Shown here piece after piece: positions 54,041 through 64,000 of a stretch of DNA of 64,000 nt. The stretch covers positions 57,202,047-57,266,046 of the forward strand of contig OX123197.2 in NCBI GenBank assembly GCA_944739405.2. The letters are read 5' to 3'. Under the pieces are notes generated by a model, which worked only from the letters and a program-made list of their open reading frames with translations, ran no database searches and was not told where the DNA came from. The position numbers were made by a program, and so were the translations under genes. Source of the stretch: Euclidia mi (lineage: Eukaryota > Arthropoda > Insecta > Lepidoptera > Erebidae). Positions within the stretch are counted from its first letter, which is position 1. Each line of letters opens with the position of its first letter.

Positions 54041-55197
54041 AGCTTCAGAAATTGAGAGGATAAGTTACGGAATTAAATCAACGCAAAACTTCACTCGATC
54101 AACTTTGTTGAAACTAATGTTGCTGTTGACAAAACTGTCATAATTGTCAAAAGTTTGACAAATTGACAGGTAAGTAAACATGGCGATAGGTTCCAGGGGT
54201 TAGGGCGGGAGGTAACTGTCAAATAAGATATGTGAGTAACATAGACTAAAGTTGAAATATTTTGTATGAAGATTACCTGCCGTGGACGCAAAGCTAGCTA
54301 ATGACGGTATACACTTAACAGAATTGACAAGTTAGTCAAGTGTTGCTGGAGTATGAAAATAAATACCCAACATACTTTACCATTTTGATATTATTAATAA
54401 TAATATCATTATTTTACGTTAATTATGATTGTCGTCTGAAAAAAATATAAAATAAAAAACTTATAAAAAAATATCTACGTACTTTCAGGTTTCGAGAATC
54501 GCTTTAAAATGTGATTTTGTTAAACACTTTTTAACGATATTTTCCACCGATTATTTACAAGGCAACACAAACGTCACCTACACGTTTATAATCAAATCAA
54601 AGTATTTTAAAATCCATCATTATTATGTGTACATTTCCTACTACTGGATAGCGATCAATATTTATAATACAGGGTGTCACAAGACCCATCACCAAGCCGA
54701 ATTCTACTCGTTATGGACATCATGCCAAGTCATACTAACCAAAACTAACACCTGGGAAACGATTTCTTTTTTAAGTTTTCAATGTTTTTTAAACCGCAAT
54801 TAAAAGCGCGCGCGTGCAATGCTGGAAATACCTACTTATCCATGGGGTTATAGGGCATCTAAAGAACATATTGGCAGGGTAAATGCATCGATTTTGTACC
54901 TAATTAGAAAAATTCAATACTAACTTTGAGCCTCAATATCTCCTGAACCAGTAATTTCCCAGGTATGGTGCCGAAGTAAGAAATATTCGTAGTGATTGGT
55001 TCAACATGGGATTTCAGTTTTCGTTAAGGGTCTTTTTACACGCTATATATTAAAACAAAAACTTTGAGTAATTTACTTTTTTTAAGACGATTGTTCACGT
55101 TCAAGCCAACTTTGGCCGGTCTCCTTTATGTAACACTTTATTTTAACATTGTGATGTAAATAAAAAAATATATCTTTTTGTTTTGTATGTCATCATC
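54041..55197. other. Interval with a possible interspersed repeat at 54668-55030
   Basis: ACAGGGTGTCACAAGACCCA followed by CAAGCCGAATTC begins a stretch whose wording resembles a lepidopteran repeat of unknown class. No coding capacity. The remainder is AT-rich without features. Confidence 0.4.
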
Positions 55198-55563
55198 TTC
55201 TTAGCGTTATCCCAGTCTCAACCTGGTGTCCGCTTTCTGATCTAACCGGATTTGGCTGAATATTAGCTTTTCCACGAAGCAACTACCTGTCTAACTGCCG
55301 CAACCCGAAGGGATAGCGATATTCCATGATTTAGACTACATAGTGTCAGTTTATTTAGAAGGTACTGACGCCCTGTAACGATTGTCAAAGATCTTCATGA
55401 CAACCGGGACCGACGGCTTAACGTGCTCTCCGAGGCACGGGACAAGCGATAATTAACAATTCAATACGCACATAACTCCGAAAAGTCATTGTTGCGCGCC
55501 GTGGATTCGAACCCGATCCCCTCTGTATGAAAGTCTGTTGGTATCTCCACTAAGCTATCGCTG
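55198..55563 (-). repeat. tRNA-derived SINE, GCGATAGCC family, near full length
   Basis: Inverted copy of the SINE at 21603-21962. The plus strand shows TTAGCGTTATCCCAG, TGCCGCAACCCGAAGGG, CCGACGGCTTAACGTGCTCT, the B box GGATTCGAACC and GCTATCGCTGC at the right. The tail ends in ATGATGA on the minus strand. It lies directly against a truncated RTE. Confidence 0.85.
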
Positions 55564-55568
55564 CGACG

Positions 55569-56880
55569 CTACTGCGAAAGAGGCACAACTACAGCTGTGG
55601 CCCAGTCATTAGGTACTCGGCCGGTGCTCCAGCACAAGTTATATAACCGCTGCAACTGACTAACTATGATGCCCTGTCCAGCCTTCAGCATTTCGACTAT
55701 AATCCTATCATATCCTGCAGCCTTTCCTACTTTCATACTACCCAGTGCTTTCACAATCTCATCCACGCCAATAACGCATTCATCATTGTTATCATTACCA
55801 TTCATTTCAGCTATTGGTGTCTCTATCGCCGTTCTTCCAAATAAACTTTCAAAATACTCTTTCCATCTCTTCAGCACGCACGATTCACCATTTACTATTT
55901 TTCCATTCTCGTCTCGGCCTGCCATAATTCTTCCATATCATTTATACCATCGAACCTCTCAAATCTTGCTATCAATCTTCGTTTATACTCATCTTTCACA
56001 TTTTTCTCTTGTAGATTTTCTACTTTTATTCTTTCCAAGACATTATTTTCATGACTTTTTCCATCTTTTCTGAGTGAAAATAGAATCAAATGCACCTAAC
56101 ACCCTTTCAAATCCATCTCGCTTTACTCCCACCCATCCATTGAAATACCCTAATAAGATCAATCTTTCATTATCCTTGCAGTTCCTCAAAATCTCTCTCA
56201 AACTCTCCCAAAACTCCTGCCTTTCGTCTTGCTCATTTTGTGACATACCGATAAATATATTGACCATGGCGTACACTCCCACAATAAAGATACGAGTAAG
56301 TCCTACTTTCATTCTCATCCACAGTAGCCTAGCATTTACAAATTCAAACTCTTTTACGCACTCATTCATTCGCGCAGACAGTATTACACCAACTCCCTTA
56401 CAGGCTCTGGTGGTACTATCTACCCCAGACCAATACGCCGTATATGCGCCATACTTGGTTGGGTCACACCCTTTTCTTTTTGTTTCATTCACACAAAGAA
56501 CATCAATTTTTCTATCATCCATCATCTGACATACTTCATCCAATTTGCCGTTCATTCCTCCACCAACATTCAATCTTGCAAACCTGCTTTCCGTAGGTCG
56601 CTTTTTGCCCTCGCGGGAAACGAGACGTGATGGGTTGCGAACCGCGTCGCGGCCGTGTGAGGAAATATTATTTATTGTTCTCATTGCGTTCCCACGAGAT
56701 TTAGGGTTGTCCACCCCCATAGAGCCCTTTACGGGGGTAAGGCGGAATATCACACGTGCCCTGTGACCACCATCACAGGCACCTTCCGTTTGCGACCAGC
56801 TTACCCCCTGGCCACGAATCTCTCGGCACGGGTCGGTTTACACATTAGATCGGGGTTTTGTTTCGGGTTTGCTCCCTGAA
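55569..56880 (-). pseudogene. RTE-clade LINE, 5' half with internal deletion
   Basis: The minus-strand 5' UTR starts near 56880 (CAGGGAGCAAACCCGAAACA). 56049-56753 encodes the nuclease: FARLNVGGGMNGKLDEVC, IDVLCVNETKRKG, GVGVILSARMNECVKE and LILLGYFNGWVG, where the usual GDFN is GYFN. An internal deletion then joins to the pre-RT linker, which is broken (55895-56095). 55569-55925 has VGKAAGYDRIIVEMLKAG and PNDWATAVVVPL. The RT core is absent; the SINE at 55563 marks the break. Non-functional. Confidence 0.8.
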
Positions 56881-57175
56881 AATGAAAATGTCCCTGAAAA
56901 TGTTAATAAATTAATAACAAAAGCATTGGATCAATTTCGGACTTATTAAGCAGCTTATAAACCAATGCTACATGGTACGATGTGACATTTCAAATCGAAA
57001 TTTCCGAGAATTTCTTATCATCCCTAGTAAATCTGATTCCTGTAATTCGAATTCACATGTCTGCCGCTATTTCCAGGAATAAACGACTGAACGTCTGTAG
57101 CATTTTCCAATATTTTATTTGTTAAAGGATTTTATACATAGAAAATGCGAACTTATTGATTGATCGACGCAGCGA
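56881..57175. other. Short AT-rich interval, nothing recognised
   Basis: No supported feature. Confidence 0.5.
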
Positions 57176-57345
57176 TAGCCTAGTGGAGGGAGTGACGGTC
57201 TGCTACTGCTGCTACGGTTTCGGGTACGAATCCATGGCGTACACCAATGACTTTGTGAAGTTATGTGCGTATTAAATTGTGACTTATCGCTTGGTGAACG
57301 GTGATGGAAAATATTGTACCATACATATTGTGACGGCCGGTATCA
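57176..57345 (+). repeat. tRNA-derived SINE head, GCGATAGCC family
   Basis: A box GCGATAGCCTAGTGG, a mutated B box GGGTACGAATCC, then ACACCAATGACTTTGTGAAG and GAACGGTGATGGAAAATATT. The 3' modules are missing. Confidence 0.7.
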
Positions 57346-57990
57346 TGTCAAACTGTCAACACTACGGTTGTTATGGAGCACATAAGTCATACTGACGTCT
57401 GCACAACAAGCTGGCTGGTTGTCAAACAGAATAATTAGCAAAAAGGTTTGAAGACTAACTATCTCATAATTTGGAAATGACATTATCCACATCAATACTA
57501 TCCACATTTTTCAATTGCCGAAAGACATTATGAGTGTTACTGAATTGGTAAATTTAAGTATTATTATAAAGAAAGATTAAATTTAAACAAAAGTTAATAA
57601 ATAATGATAATTCTATGTTTAGCAATAAATTATAACCTTAATATTACAAGTTTTTGATCGAGACTACCAGTTGACCTTAGATAATTCTCTGACTGCGCGC
57701 TCTACGCCCTCTATCTCGAAAACAGTTCAAGGTATAATTTTTTTTCTACAATATTGATAATAAAAATAAACAGCGGAAAACCCATAGAAAACGAGATATT
57801 TGCCAAAAATTTAAAATAAATCAATGTTTGTGACCTTTGACTCCTGAATTTAAAATTTGCGGACATCCAATTATATGTGACTTTTGAGAACAGTTTTAGG
57901 ATGCCAAAATACAGGTTTTCACGTGGTAATATTCTGGGTATGTCGATTTTCCGAGGTCAAACCCTAAATTGACTGGACTATAACTGATAA
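57346..57990. other. Interval without recognised gene
   Basis: No supported coding region or repeat family on either strand. Confidence 0.5.
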
Positions 57991-57991
57991 C

Positions 57992-58070
57992 AAGGCGATA
58001 GCCGGGCGGATAACACATCCGCTTTACTTTCTTAGGTCGTGGGTCCAAAACCCAGTCATAACAATTATGT
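57992..58070 (+). repeat. tRNA-like SINE head, weak
   Basis: GGCGATAGCCGGGCGG resembles an A box, and GGGTCCAAAACCC sits where a B box would be. It has lost the consensus TTCGA. Probably a decayed SINE head. Confidence 0.4.
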
Positions 58071-58244
58071 GGATTTTGGTTTTTTTGAAATTCGGAAAAT
58101 GTTTATGAATATTTGGGAAATCTATAAAAAATATTATTTAAATATTTCGAATAAAAATAAGAAAATTCTAGAAACTTCAGGTAGGAATGGAAAGGTTAAA
58201 GAGAGACAGGAGATAAAAAAACAATTGAATTAAGGTGAAAGTAT

Positions 58245-58381
58245 AGTGCAATGCAAAAGACGTTAGTGTTGCTGCTGTCCGCGTCGAAATTGAACGACGC
58301 GTCGTGTGTGAAAAGTTCAATAAAGTGTCGTCAGTGCTACTCGGTGTTTCCTTCCAATCCCTTTACCCCGTCCGTAACAAT
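58245..58381 (+). other. Putative 3' part of the Gypsy G1 5' LTR
   Basis: Just upstream of the primer-binding-site-like sequence, the region contains a polyadenylation-like CAATAAAGTG (58319) and ends CCGTCCGTAACAAT, wording that often closes LTRs of lepidopteran Gypsy elements. The matching 3' LTR is not in the window, so the LTR boundaries cannot be confirmed. Confidence 0.4.
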
Positions 58382-58398
58382 TGGTGTTAGAAGTAGGA
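58382..58398 (+). promoter_or_regulatory. Putative primer binding site of Gypsy G1 (tRNA-Leu-like)
   Basis: TGGTGTTAGAAGTAGGA starts with TGG and would pair with a tRNA 3' end of the type ...TCTGACACCA found in leucine tRNAs, with a few mismatches. It lies 15 bases before the gag start codon, as expected for minus-strand priming. Confidence 0.45.
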
Positions 58399-58413
58399 TT
58401 GGAAGGATTAAAG

Positions 58414-59240
58414 ATGCCAGTCATGCCGAGGGAAGGGCCTACGACACGTGCAAGGGCTGCCGCTCAAGAGCAAGGTGACATTAGCCCGAAAGTTGTGGGC
58501 AGAGATGCTCCTTCGCAAGGAAGCGGATCTGAAGGAGAGATATCTACGTCGGCAAGCGCAGCTAACCCGTTATCTCTCGCAGACCTCGCAGTAATAATCC
58601 AGCAAATTTCGCATCAGCTTAAATCCGAACCACAGCAAATCTCGCAGCAGCTTAAATCCGAAATACAGCAAAACTCTCAGCACCTTAAATCCGAACTGCA
58701 GCAAAACTCGCAGCAGCTCCAGCAAAACTCGCAGCAGCTTGGCGAGATAATGGAGAGCCAGGATGAGATTCGCCGTTATATATCGGAGAACGCCCGTAAG
58801 ATCCCCGAGATGTAGATGTGTATCGGTGAAGTGCAATCTCGCGTGGCTGCTATAGAGGAAGAGATACGATCCTGCAAGGTATCAGTATCAATTCAACCTC
58901 GACTAACAACGGCTACTGGCCAGCACATCCCAGTGAGGGGAGAGCAAATGGTGGCTTTCAAAGTAGGTGGTGGAGGTAGGGCAAAAAGCACTGATTGCAG
59001 ACATCGTCGACGACTGCATTGTTGGGCTTGACTTCTTCAGAGATCACCAATGTAGATTGGATATTAAGTGGGGTATCCTAAAGTGTGGAGACGTGGAGAT
59101 TCCAATGAGAGGTGGGGGCATGGGAAAGGTTTTGTGCCTCAAGGAGAACAAGCTCGCACCCAGGTCACAGACCTTAGTTCCTGTCACATTCTGTTACTTC
59201 GAGTCAGCAACATTGCATAATGATAGAAGACAATGGAGAT
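58414..59240 (+). pseudogene. Gypsy G1 gag and protease remnant
   Basis: ATG at 58414 opens a gag-like N-terminus (REGPTTRARAAAQEQGD) with repeated QQxSQQLKSE units that form a Gln-rich coiled coil. It stops at 58813-58815 and continues in the same frame (IGEVQSRVAAIEEEIRSC). A deletion and frame change follow, and near 58980 the sequence becomes the end of an aspartic protease domain (ADIVDDCIVGLDFFRDHQCR). The protease catalytic D-T/S-G and the gag capsid and zinc knuckles are missing. An unrelated segment starts at about 59240. Confidence 0.65.
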
Positions 59241-60105
59241 AATGATCCAAGGTTGGCGGCGTGTGTTGTTGTGTTGTCGCTTCTTCACAAATGGCTGTTA
59301 TTCTTGTCCTAAAGAACAATGGCGGAATTTGGTCTGGGTTTGTTGTGGCGACCTTAAACTCCATATGAACAAAACAAATAATTTTTTTTTCTACGATTTT
59401 TAATATTTTCACTTTGTCTCGCTAAAGCTGGAGTATTTTATGATGATAAAAAGCATTCCAATTGATTACGAATACTTGATTGTTGCCATAGACAATGGTG
59501 TGACAGGAATAGAAGTGAGTGCTATATCCGTATCGATTATTATTAAATAAGTAATCGATACGATCGACCTTTATAGAGTTGGTTTGGTTTAAAATGCAGT
59601 TATTTAATATTTAATCAACATTATATCAATAAGCTAATATTTTTGAAGCAAAACAATGTTTAAATCAAATAAAAACGTCAGAGCATCGTTTTAATGTTGT
59701 ATCGATTTCACATAAAATCGATTTAAAATGCGCAGCTCTGCTTTTGTCTTTGGCTGTGACAGTTAGATGCTACAAAATACTTCCGCGTTTTGATGTCAAT
59801 CTGACATATGTCATTTGATAATTCGAACGTATCTACCTACATTGTTTAACTTTCATACTATAACTTTCCTTTTATCTACATTGTTCATTCTTAACTAAAA
59901 ATTCAAACACCGATATCTTCTTTTTCCATCTTTTCTGAGTGAAAATAGAATCATTTATAGGCTCTGTTACTTACGCCAAATTTTTTGATATATTTTTTAA
60001 TACTGTACGCTTCAATTTTATTTCAGACATTTTGATGTATGGAGATCTGACATTGTCCTTTAAGCTATGAAGAAAAAGTTTTGAATAAAATGGTTCTAAA
60101 ATAGG
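59241..60105. other. Unrelated segment interrupting Gypsy G1
   Basis: About 865 bases with no Gypsy similarity separate the protease from the RT. It contains an 11-bp-arm hairpin (CGTATCGATTA / TAATCGATACG, 59529-59562) and further ATCGAT motifs. On the minus strand, MSEIKLKRTVLKNISKNLA is followed by GTAAGT, a splice-donor-like site near 59967. A 34-base block at 59920-59953 is identical to 56055-56088. Its origin is unknown; a host-derived insert is possible. Confidence 0.4.
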
Positions 60106-61396
60106 AGAGTCTGTGGAAGTCGCTTGGTTACGAAACTGCCGGGGAACCAAGAGTCTGGCTGAGACTAACATTAACGTGGATAGTGTTTTAGAAGGTTGCA
60201 AAGACGATCTAACTGAAATCTAATCAGAAAAAGCAAGGATATTGCTGACACAATACGTCGACATTTTCTCAAAGGACGACGGTGACATCGGAAAGACAGG
60301 AGTAGTAAAGCACACCATCAATACAGGCAATGAACAACCGATTCGTCAACGCCCGCGACGTGTACTTTTTGCCAGGGAGAAGGAGGTAGAAGATATGATT
60401 GAGGATATGAGGGAAAACGGGGTTATTGAGCCATCGACTAGCCCGTAGTGTTCGCCGGGGGTATTGGTGAGGAAAAAAGATGGATCGACTAGATTCTGTA
60501 TAGACTACCGAAGATTGAATGATGTAACCAAGAAAGATAGTTATCCCTTGCCTAGAATAGACGACACGTTAGACACGTTATGCGGACTGAAGCGGTTTAC
60601 AACAATAGTCTTCAAAAGTGGTTACTGGCAAGTAGAAAGGGATCCAAAAGATAAGGAAAAGATAGCTTTTTCCATGGGCAGAGGGCTTTGGCATTTCAAT
60701 GTTATGCCTTTCGGATTGTGCAACGCACCAGCTACTTTCGAAAGGTTAATGGAACATATCCTTGCCGGGCTTCTAGGGAAAGCTTGTCTGGTGTATCTCG
60801 ATGACATAATTGTAATGGGCCGAGACTTCGATGATCATCTCACGAAGCTAGAAAGTGTACTCAATAGATTGAGAAATGCAAATCTAAAGCTCAGTCTTAA
60901 AAAATGTTCATTTTTCAAGCGAAAAGTTAACTACTTGGGTCATGTCATCTCTGAAAAAGGCATCGAGAAGGACCCTGCCAAGATTTCGGCCGTTTAAGAT
61001 TAGCCTGTGCCTAAGAACAAGACGCAGGTTCGCTCATTTATGGGGCATTGCTCTTATTACAGACGTTTTGTGAAGAATTTTTCGTGCATCGCGAAACCTT
61101 TACACGAGCTTTTTTGCTTCGTCAGCAAAAACGACCATTTAATTGGGATGAAAAATGTCAAACCGCTTTCGAGGATTTGAAGACGCGCTTATGTGAAGCG
61201 CCGATTCTTGCATATCCCAACGTCAATGCGGAATTTATTGTTGAAACAAACGCAAGCAATGTGGGTATTGGTGGAACTCTTTCACAGAGTCAGGGAGATC
61301 AGGAGGCCGTTGTTGCCTACTTCAGCAAATTGCTATCTAAACCTGAAAGGAACTACTGTACCACACGAAAGGAGCTTCGAGCGGTAGTGATAAACT
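60106..61396 (+). pseudogene. Gypsy G1 reverse transcriptase and start of RNase H, inactivated
   Basis: Ty3/Gypsy RT in several pieces. 60242-60448 (FSKDDGDIGKTGVVKHTI, RQRPRRV) ends in a TAG where Trp is usual (SP-stop-CSPGVLV). 60464-60997 has RFCIDYRRLNDVTKKDSYPL and FGLCNAPATFERLM, and the active-site LVYLDDIIV. The first catalytic block reads TIVFKSGYWQ instead of T-L-D-L-KSGYWQ, so the first Asp is Val. Two stops follow SAV. 61048-61398 has the RNase H start FIVETNASNVGIGG, with Asn for the catalytic Asp, and ends at RKELRAVV, where G2 begins. Confidence 0.85.
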
Positions 61397-63959
61397 AAAA
61401 TATTTAGGCTATGTTGTCGACTCTAGTGGATTGCATCCCGATCCGGATAAAGTAAATTCAATGAAAAATTATCCCACTCCTTCTAATAGAAAAGAAGTAC
61501 GTCGTTTTTTAGGTGCAGCCTCGTGGTACAGGCGTTTTATACCGAATTTTAGCTCTATTGCTGCACCCTTAAATAAGTTAACATCTCAAAGTAAAAACGC
61601 ACCTCCATTCTGTTGGACGACAGAGGCTAATGAGGCGTTTAATAACCTAAAGAATTGTTTGATTTCTTCCTCGGTGTTGGCTTGTCCTGACTACTCGCAA
61701 CCTTTTGAAATACACTCAGATGCTAGCGATTTTGGACTTGGCGCGATCCTCTGTCAAAGGTTAAATGGTGAGGAAAGAGTCATAGCGTACTATAGCAAAT
61801 CACTCACTAAGCAAGAAAAAAATTACAGTGCCACAGAGCGCGAAGCCCTGGCTGTTCTATCTGCTATAGAATACTGGCGTTGTTATGTTGAAAATGGTAA
61901 AAAGTTTATTGTTTACACAGATCACGCTGCTTTGAAATGGTTCTTGACCTTAAATAACCCTACTGGCCGGTTAGCCAGATGGGGAGTTCGCTTATCTTCC
62001 TATAATTTCGAAATACGTCATCGTCGGGGTTCCGATAACGTTTTACCTGATTTTCTGTCTCGCTCTTTACACGTTTCTGCTATTGCTAATGATATAAATA
62101 TAGATATTAATTCTAATCAGAATTTACCAGTTTCTACTAATAATCCTTGGTATTTAAATATCTATAAAGGCTGTTTAAGTTCTCCGACTTCCTTTGTTAA
62201 CTATCAAGTAATAAACAATAAATTGTATTGTTTTAAAAAAACATTAAACCCTCTCACTAGAGAATTTCAATGGAAAGAGGTTATTCCGTCTGACCAAAGA
62301 AATTACATTCTAAGGCAGAATCATTCTTCGCCCACTGCTGGACATCTGGGTATTTTTAAGACATACAAACGTCTCGCACTTAATTACTTTTGGCCTGGTA
62401 TGTACACTGATGTTGTCAAGTTCGTCAGTTCATGTGAACCTTGTATCACCCATAAACACCAAAATCACCCAAATTTAGGTCTAATGGGAAAACCATGTCA
62501 AAAGCCCTTTCAGACGATTAGTATTGATTTGATTGGTCCATTGCCTCCCAGCAGGAAACAAAACACTTTTATATTTGTGGTCAGTTGTTGTTTCTCTAAA
62601 TATTGTTTACTTTTCCCCATTAAACGGGCAACTGCAGAAGTGATAACAAAAATTCTTGAGGAAAATGTATTTTTGGTGCATGAAATTCCATCGAAATGAA
62701 AATGGAGCACTGTGGGCGTTTATGAACGGTCAGACGGTGCCAAAAGAGGCACGATTGGCGGTTCACAATGGAGTGCTTGTCCCCACGTTGATGTATGGAA
62801 GTGAGAGCTGGGTTTGGCAGAAAAAGCATGAAAGTAGAATTAACGCAGTTGAGATGCGATCACTGTGTAGTATGTGTGGGGTAAGACTGATTGATAGAAT
62901 TCCGAATGCAACTATACGAAAGAGCAGTGGACTGAAAGAAGATGTGGTGACAAGGATTGAGAAAGGAATGCTTAGGTGGTTTGGACACGTGGAGCGAATG
63001 AGTGAAGAAAGAATGACGAATCAGATATATAAGGCAAATGTGTGTGGGCAAGTCGGTCGCGGCAGACCTCGGCGGACATTCTTCGACCAAATTGGAGACA
63101 TCCTAAGAAACCGAAAGGTCCGAAGTACCCGCAACCGGCGAGCATGTATGAAAAGAGTAATGAGTGTAGAGGAAGCGCGTGAGGTTTGTAAGGATAGGAG
63201 CAAGTGGCGTTCTGTTGTCTCTGCCTACCCCGACGGGAAAAAGGCGTGAGTATATGTATGTATGTATGTATGTATGGAATTCCATCTACTATTGTTTTGG
63301 ATAACGGTAAACAATTTATTAGCGCAACCTTTAAAAGTATGTTGTCAAAATATAAAATTCCAAATTTGCATTTTACACCGTTGTATACTCCCCACGTTAA
63401 CTCAGTTGAACGTTACAACAAAACCATTATGACAGCTATTTCAACTTTCATAGAATCTGATCATCGAATCTGGGACACTCTAATCACTAAAGTTCAATTC
63501 GCCCTTAACTGCGCAGTTAGTGAGGTTACTGGTTATTCTCCTAATTTCCTTGTTTTTGGTAGGGAGGTCATAACATGTGGTTCTCAGTATATTGATAGGG
63601 AATTTAATTCCGATATGGTGCTTGAACCACGGGACGGCTATGCCGAAACTTTAGGCTATTTATCTTCTATTTTCGAGAAGGTACATTCAGCTCTGTTGTC
63701 GGACCACCAACGAAATTGTTCATCTTATAATCTTCGCCGTAAACAGGCAGAATTCAATGTCGGTGATATAGTTTGGCGCAGAACGTTTCTTCTTAGTGAT
63801 AAGGATAAATACTTTAGCAAGAAATTGGCGCCTAAATTTATTAAATGTAAGATTACCTCAAAAAAATCACCTCTAGTATACAAACTTAACGACATGGCTG
63901 GAAAACCTTTAGGCGAATGGCACATCAAGGATTTAAAGTTGATTAATTACAAAGAATAA
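61397..63959 (+). pseudogene. Gypsy G2 RT end, RNase H, integrase and tail, interrupted once
   Basis: A second, different Ty3/Gypsy element. 61400-61430 resumes at the RT thumb (LKYLGYVVDSSGLHPDPDK). RNase H follows with catalytic Asp intact (FEIHSDASDFGLGA, VYTDHAALKWF). The integrase zinc finger is around HSSPTAGH...SCEPCITH. The core has ISIDLIGPLP (first Asp), VLDNGKQFIS (second Asp) and PHVNSVERYNKTI (Glu). The C-terminal region begins FNVGDIVWRR and ends at 63959. An RTE insert at 62693-63277 with a 9-bp duplication is the only interruption I see; the frame is the same on both sides, but the insert contains stops. The 3' LTR would lie beyond the window. Confidence 0.85.
62693..63277 (+). 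mobile_element. 5'-truncated RTE-clade LINE inserted in the G2 integrase
   Basis: A 585-base insert flanked by AATTCCATC at 62684-62692 and 63278-63286. It encodes the RTE C-terminal region without a break (LMYGSESWVWQKKHESRINA, MRSLCSMCGVRLIDRI, GRGRPRRTFFDQIGDILR, WRSVVSAYPDGKKA). The stop is followed by GTATATG and perfect TATG repeats, suggesting a recent insertion. Same subfamily as 48595-48876. Confidence 0.9.
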
Positions 63960-64000
63960 TAAAAGTATAAAAACAACAATAAGAATACCTTCTACCTATT

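Overview
The window looks like moth or butterfly (lepidopteran) nuclear DNA. The basis is family recognition: tRNA-derived SINEs with lepidopteran-style 3' modules, RTE-clade LINE tails ending in (ATG)n or (TATG)n, and an R4/Dong-type element sitting in (TAA)n microsatellites. No host protein-coding gene can be named with confidence. The DNA is AT-rich and is essentially a stack of retrotransposons of different ages, many nested in one another, separated by AT-rich intervals with no recognisable gene.

Layout. 1-1986: decayed non-LTR reverse transcriptase remnant. 2233-2491: tRNA-derived SINE. 2492-9178: two R4/Dong-clade LINEs head to tail on the minus strand, one broken (2492-5131) and one with an intact 1193-codon ORF (5298-8879), each bounded by a perfectly palindromic (AAT)n(ATT)n tract. 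9.2-26 kb: mostly non-coding DNA with SINEs, a 38-bp perfect palindrome, an element with inverted GCATAA/TTATGC arrays, a Penelope-like (GIY-YIG) remnant followed by a hammerhead-like motif, and a short SINE with a 14-bp target duplication. 25.7-38.4 kb: two near-identical 273-bp minisatellites flank a block of CR1/Jockey-like LINEs. Within it are LINE A (two long ORFs), and LINE B, which is broken by an antisense LINE D and by an RTE 3' end that fuses in frame with it.

38.5-42.9 kb: a LINE tail, a half-SINE with a 20-bp duplication, and a tandemly repeated ~470-bp unit. 42.9-50.3 kb: plus-strand LINE C with an intact ORF1. It is split by a 3.3-kb minus-strand RTE element with a 17-bp target duplication and again by a short RTE 3' end. 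50.3-52.6 kb: a LINE apparently rearranged by 5' inversion, carrying two further insertions. 53.4-57 kb: an RTE 3' end, a THAP-like fragment, a SINE and a deleted RTE 5' half. 58.2-63.96 kb: two unrelated Ty3/Gypsy elements joined at a non-homologous point. The first has mutated catalytic residues. The second keeps RNase H, integrase and tail, and is interrupted only by an RTE insertion with a 9-bp duplication.

These genes do not form a pathway. Their relationship is one of nested insertion, and the target-site duplications give a relative order: Gypsy G2, LINE B and LINE C were present before the RTE copies landed in them. Family names come from motif recognition by eye. Exact clade, identity and age need database searches and alignments that I could not run.
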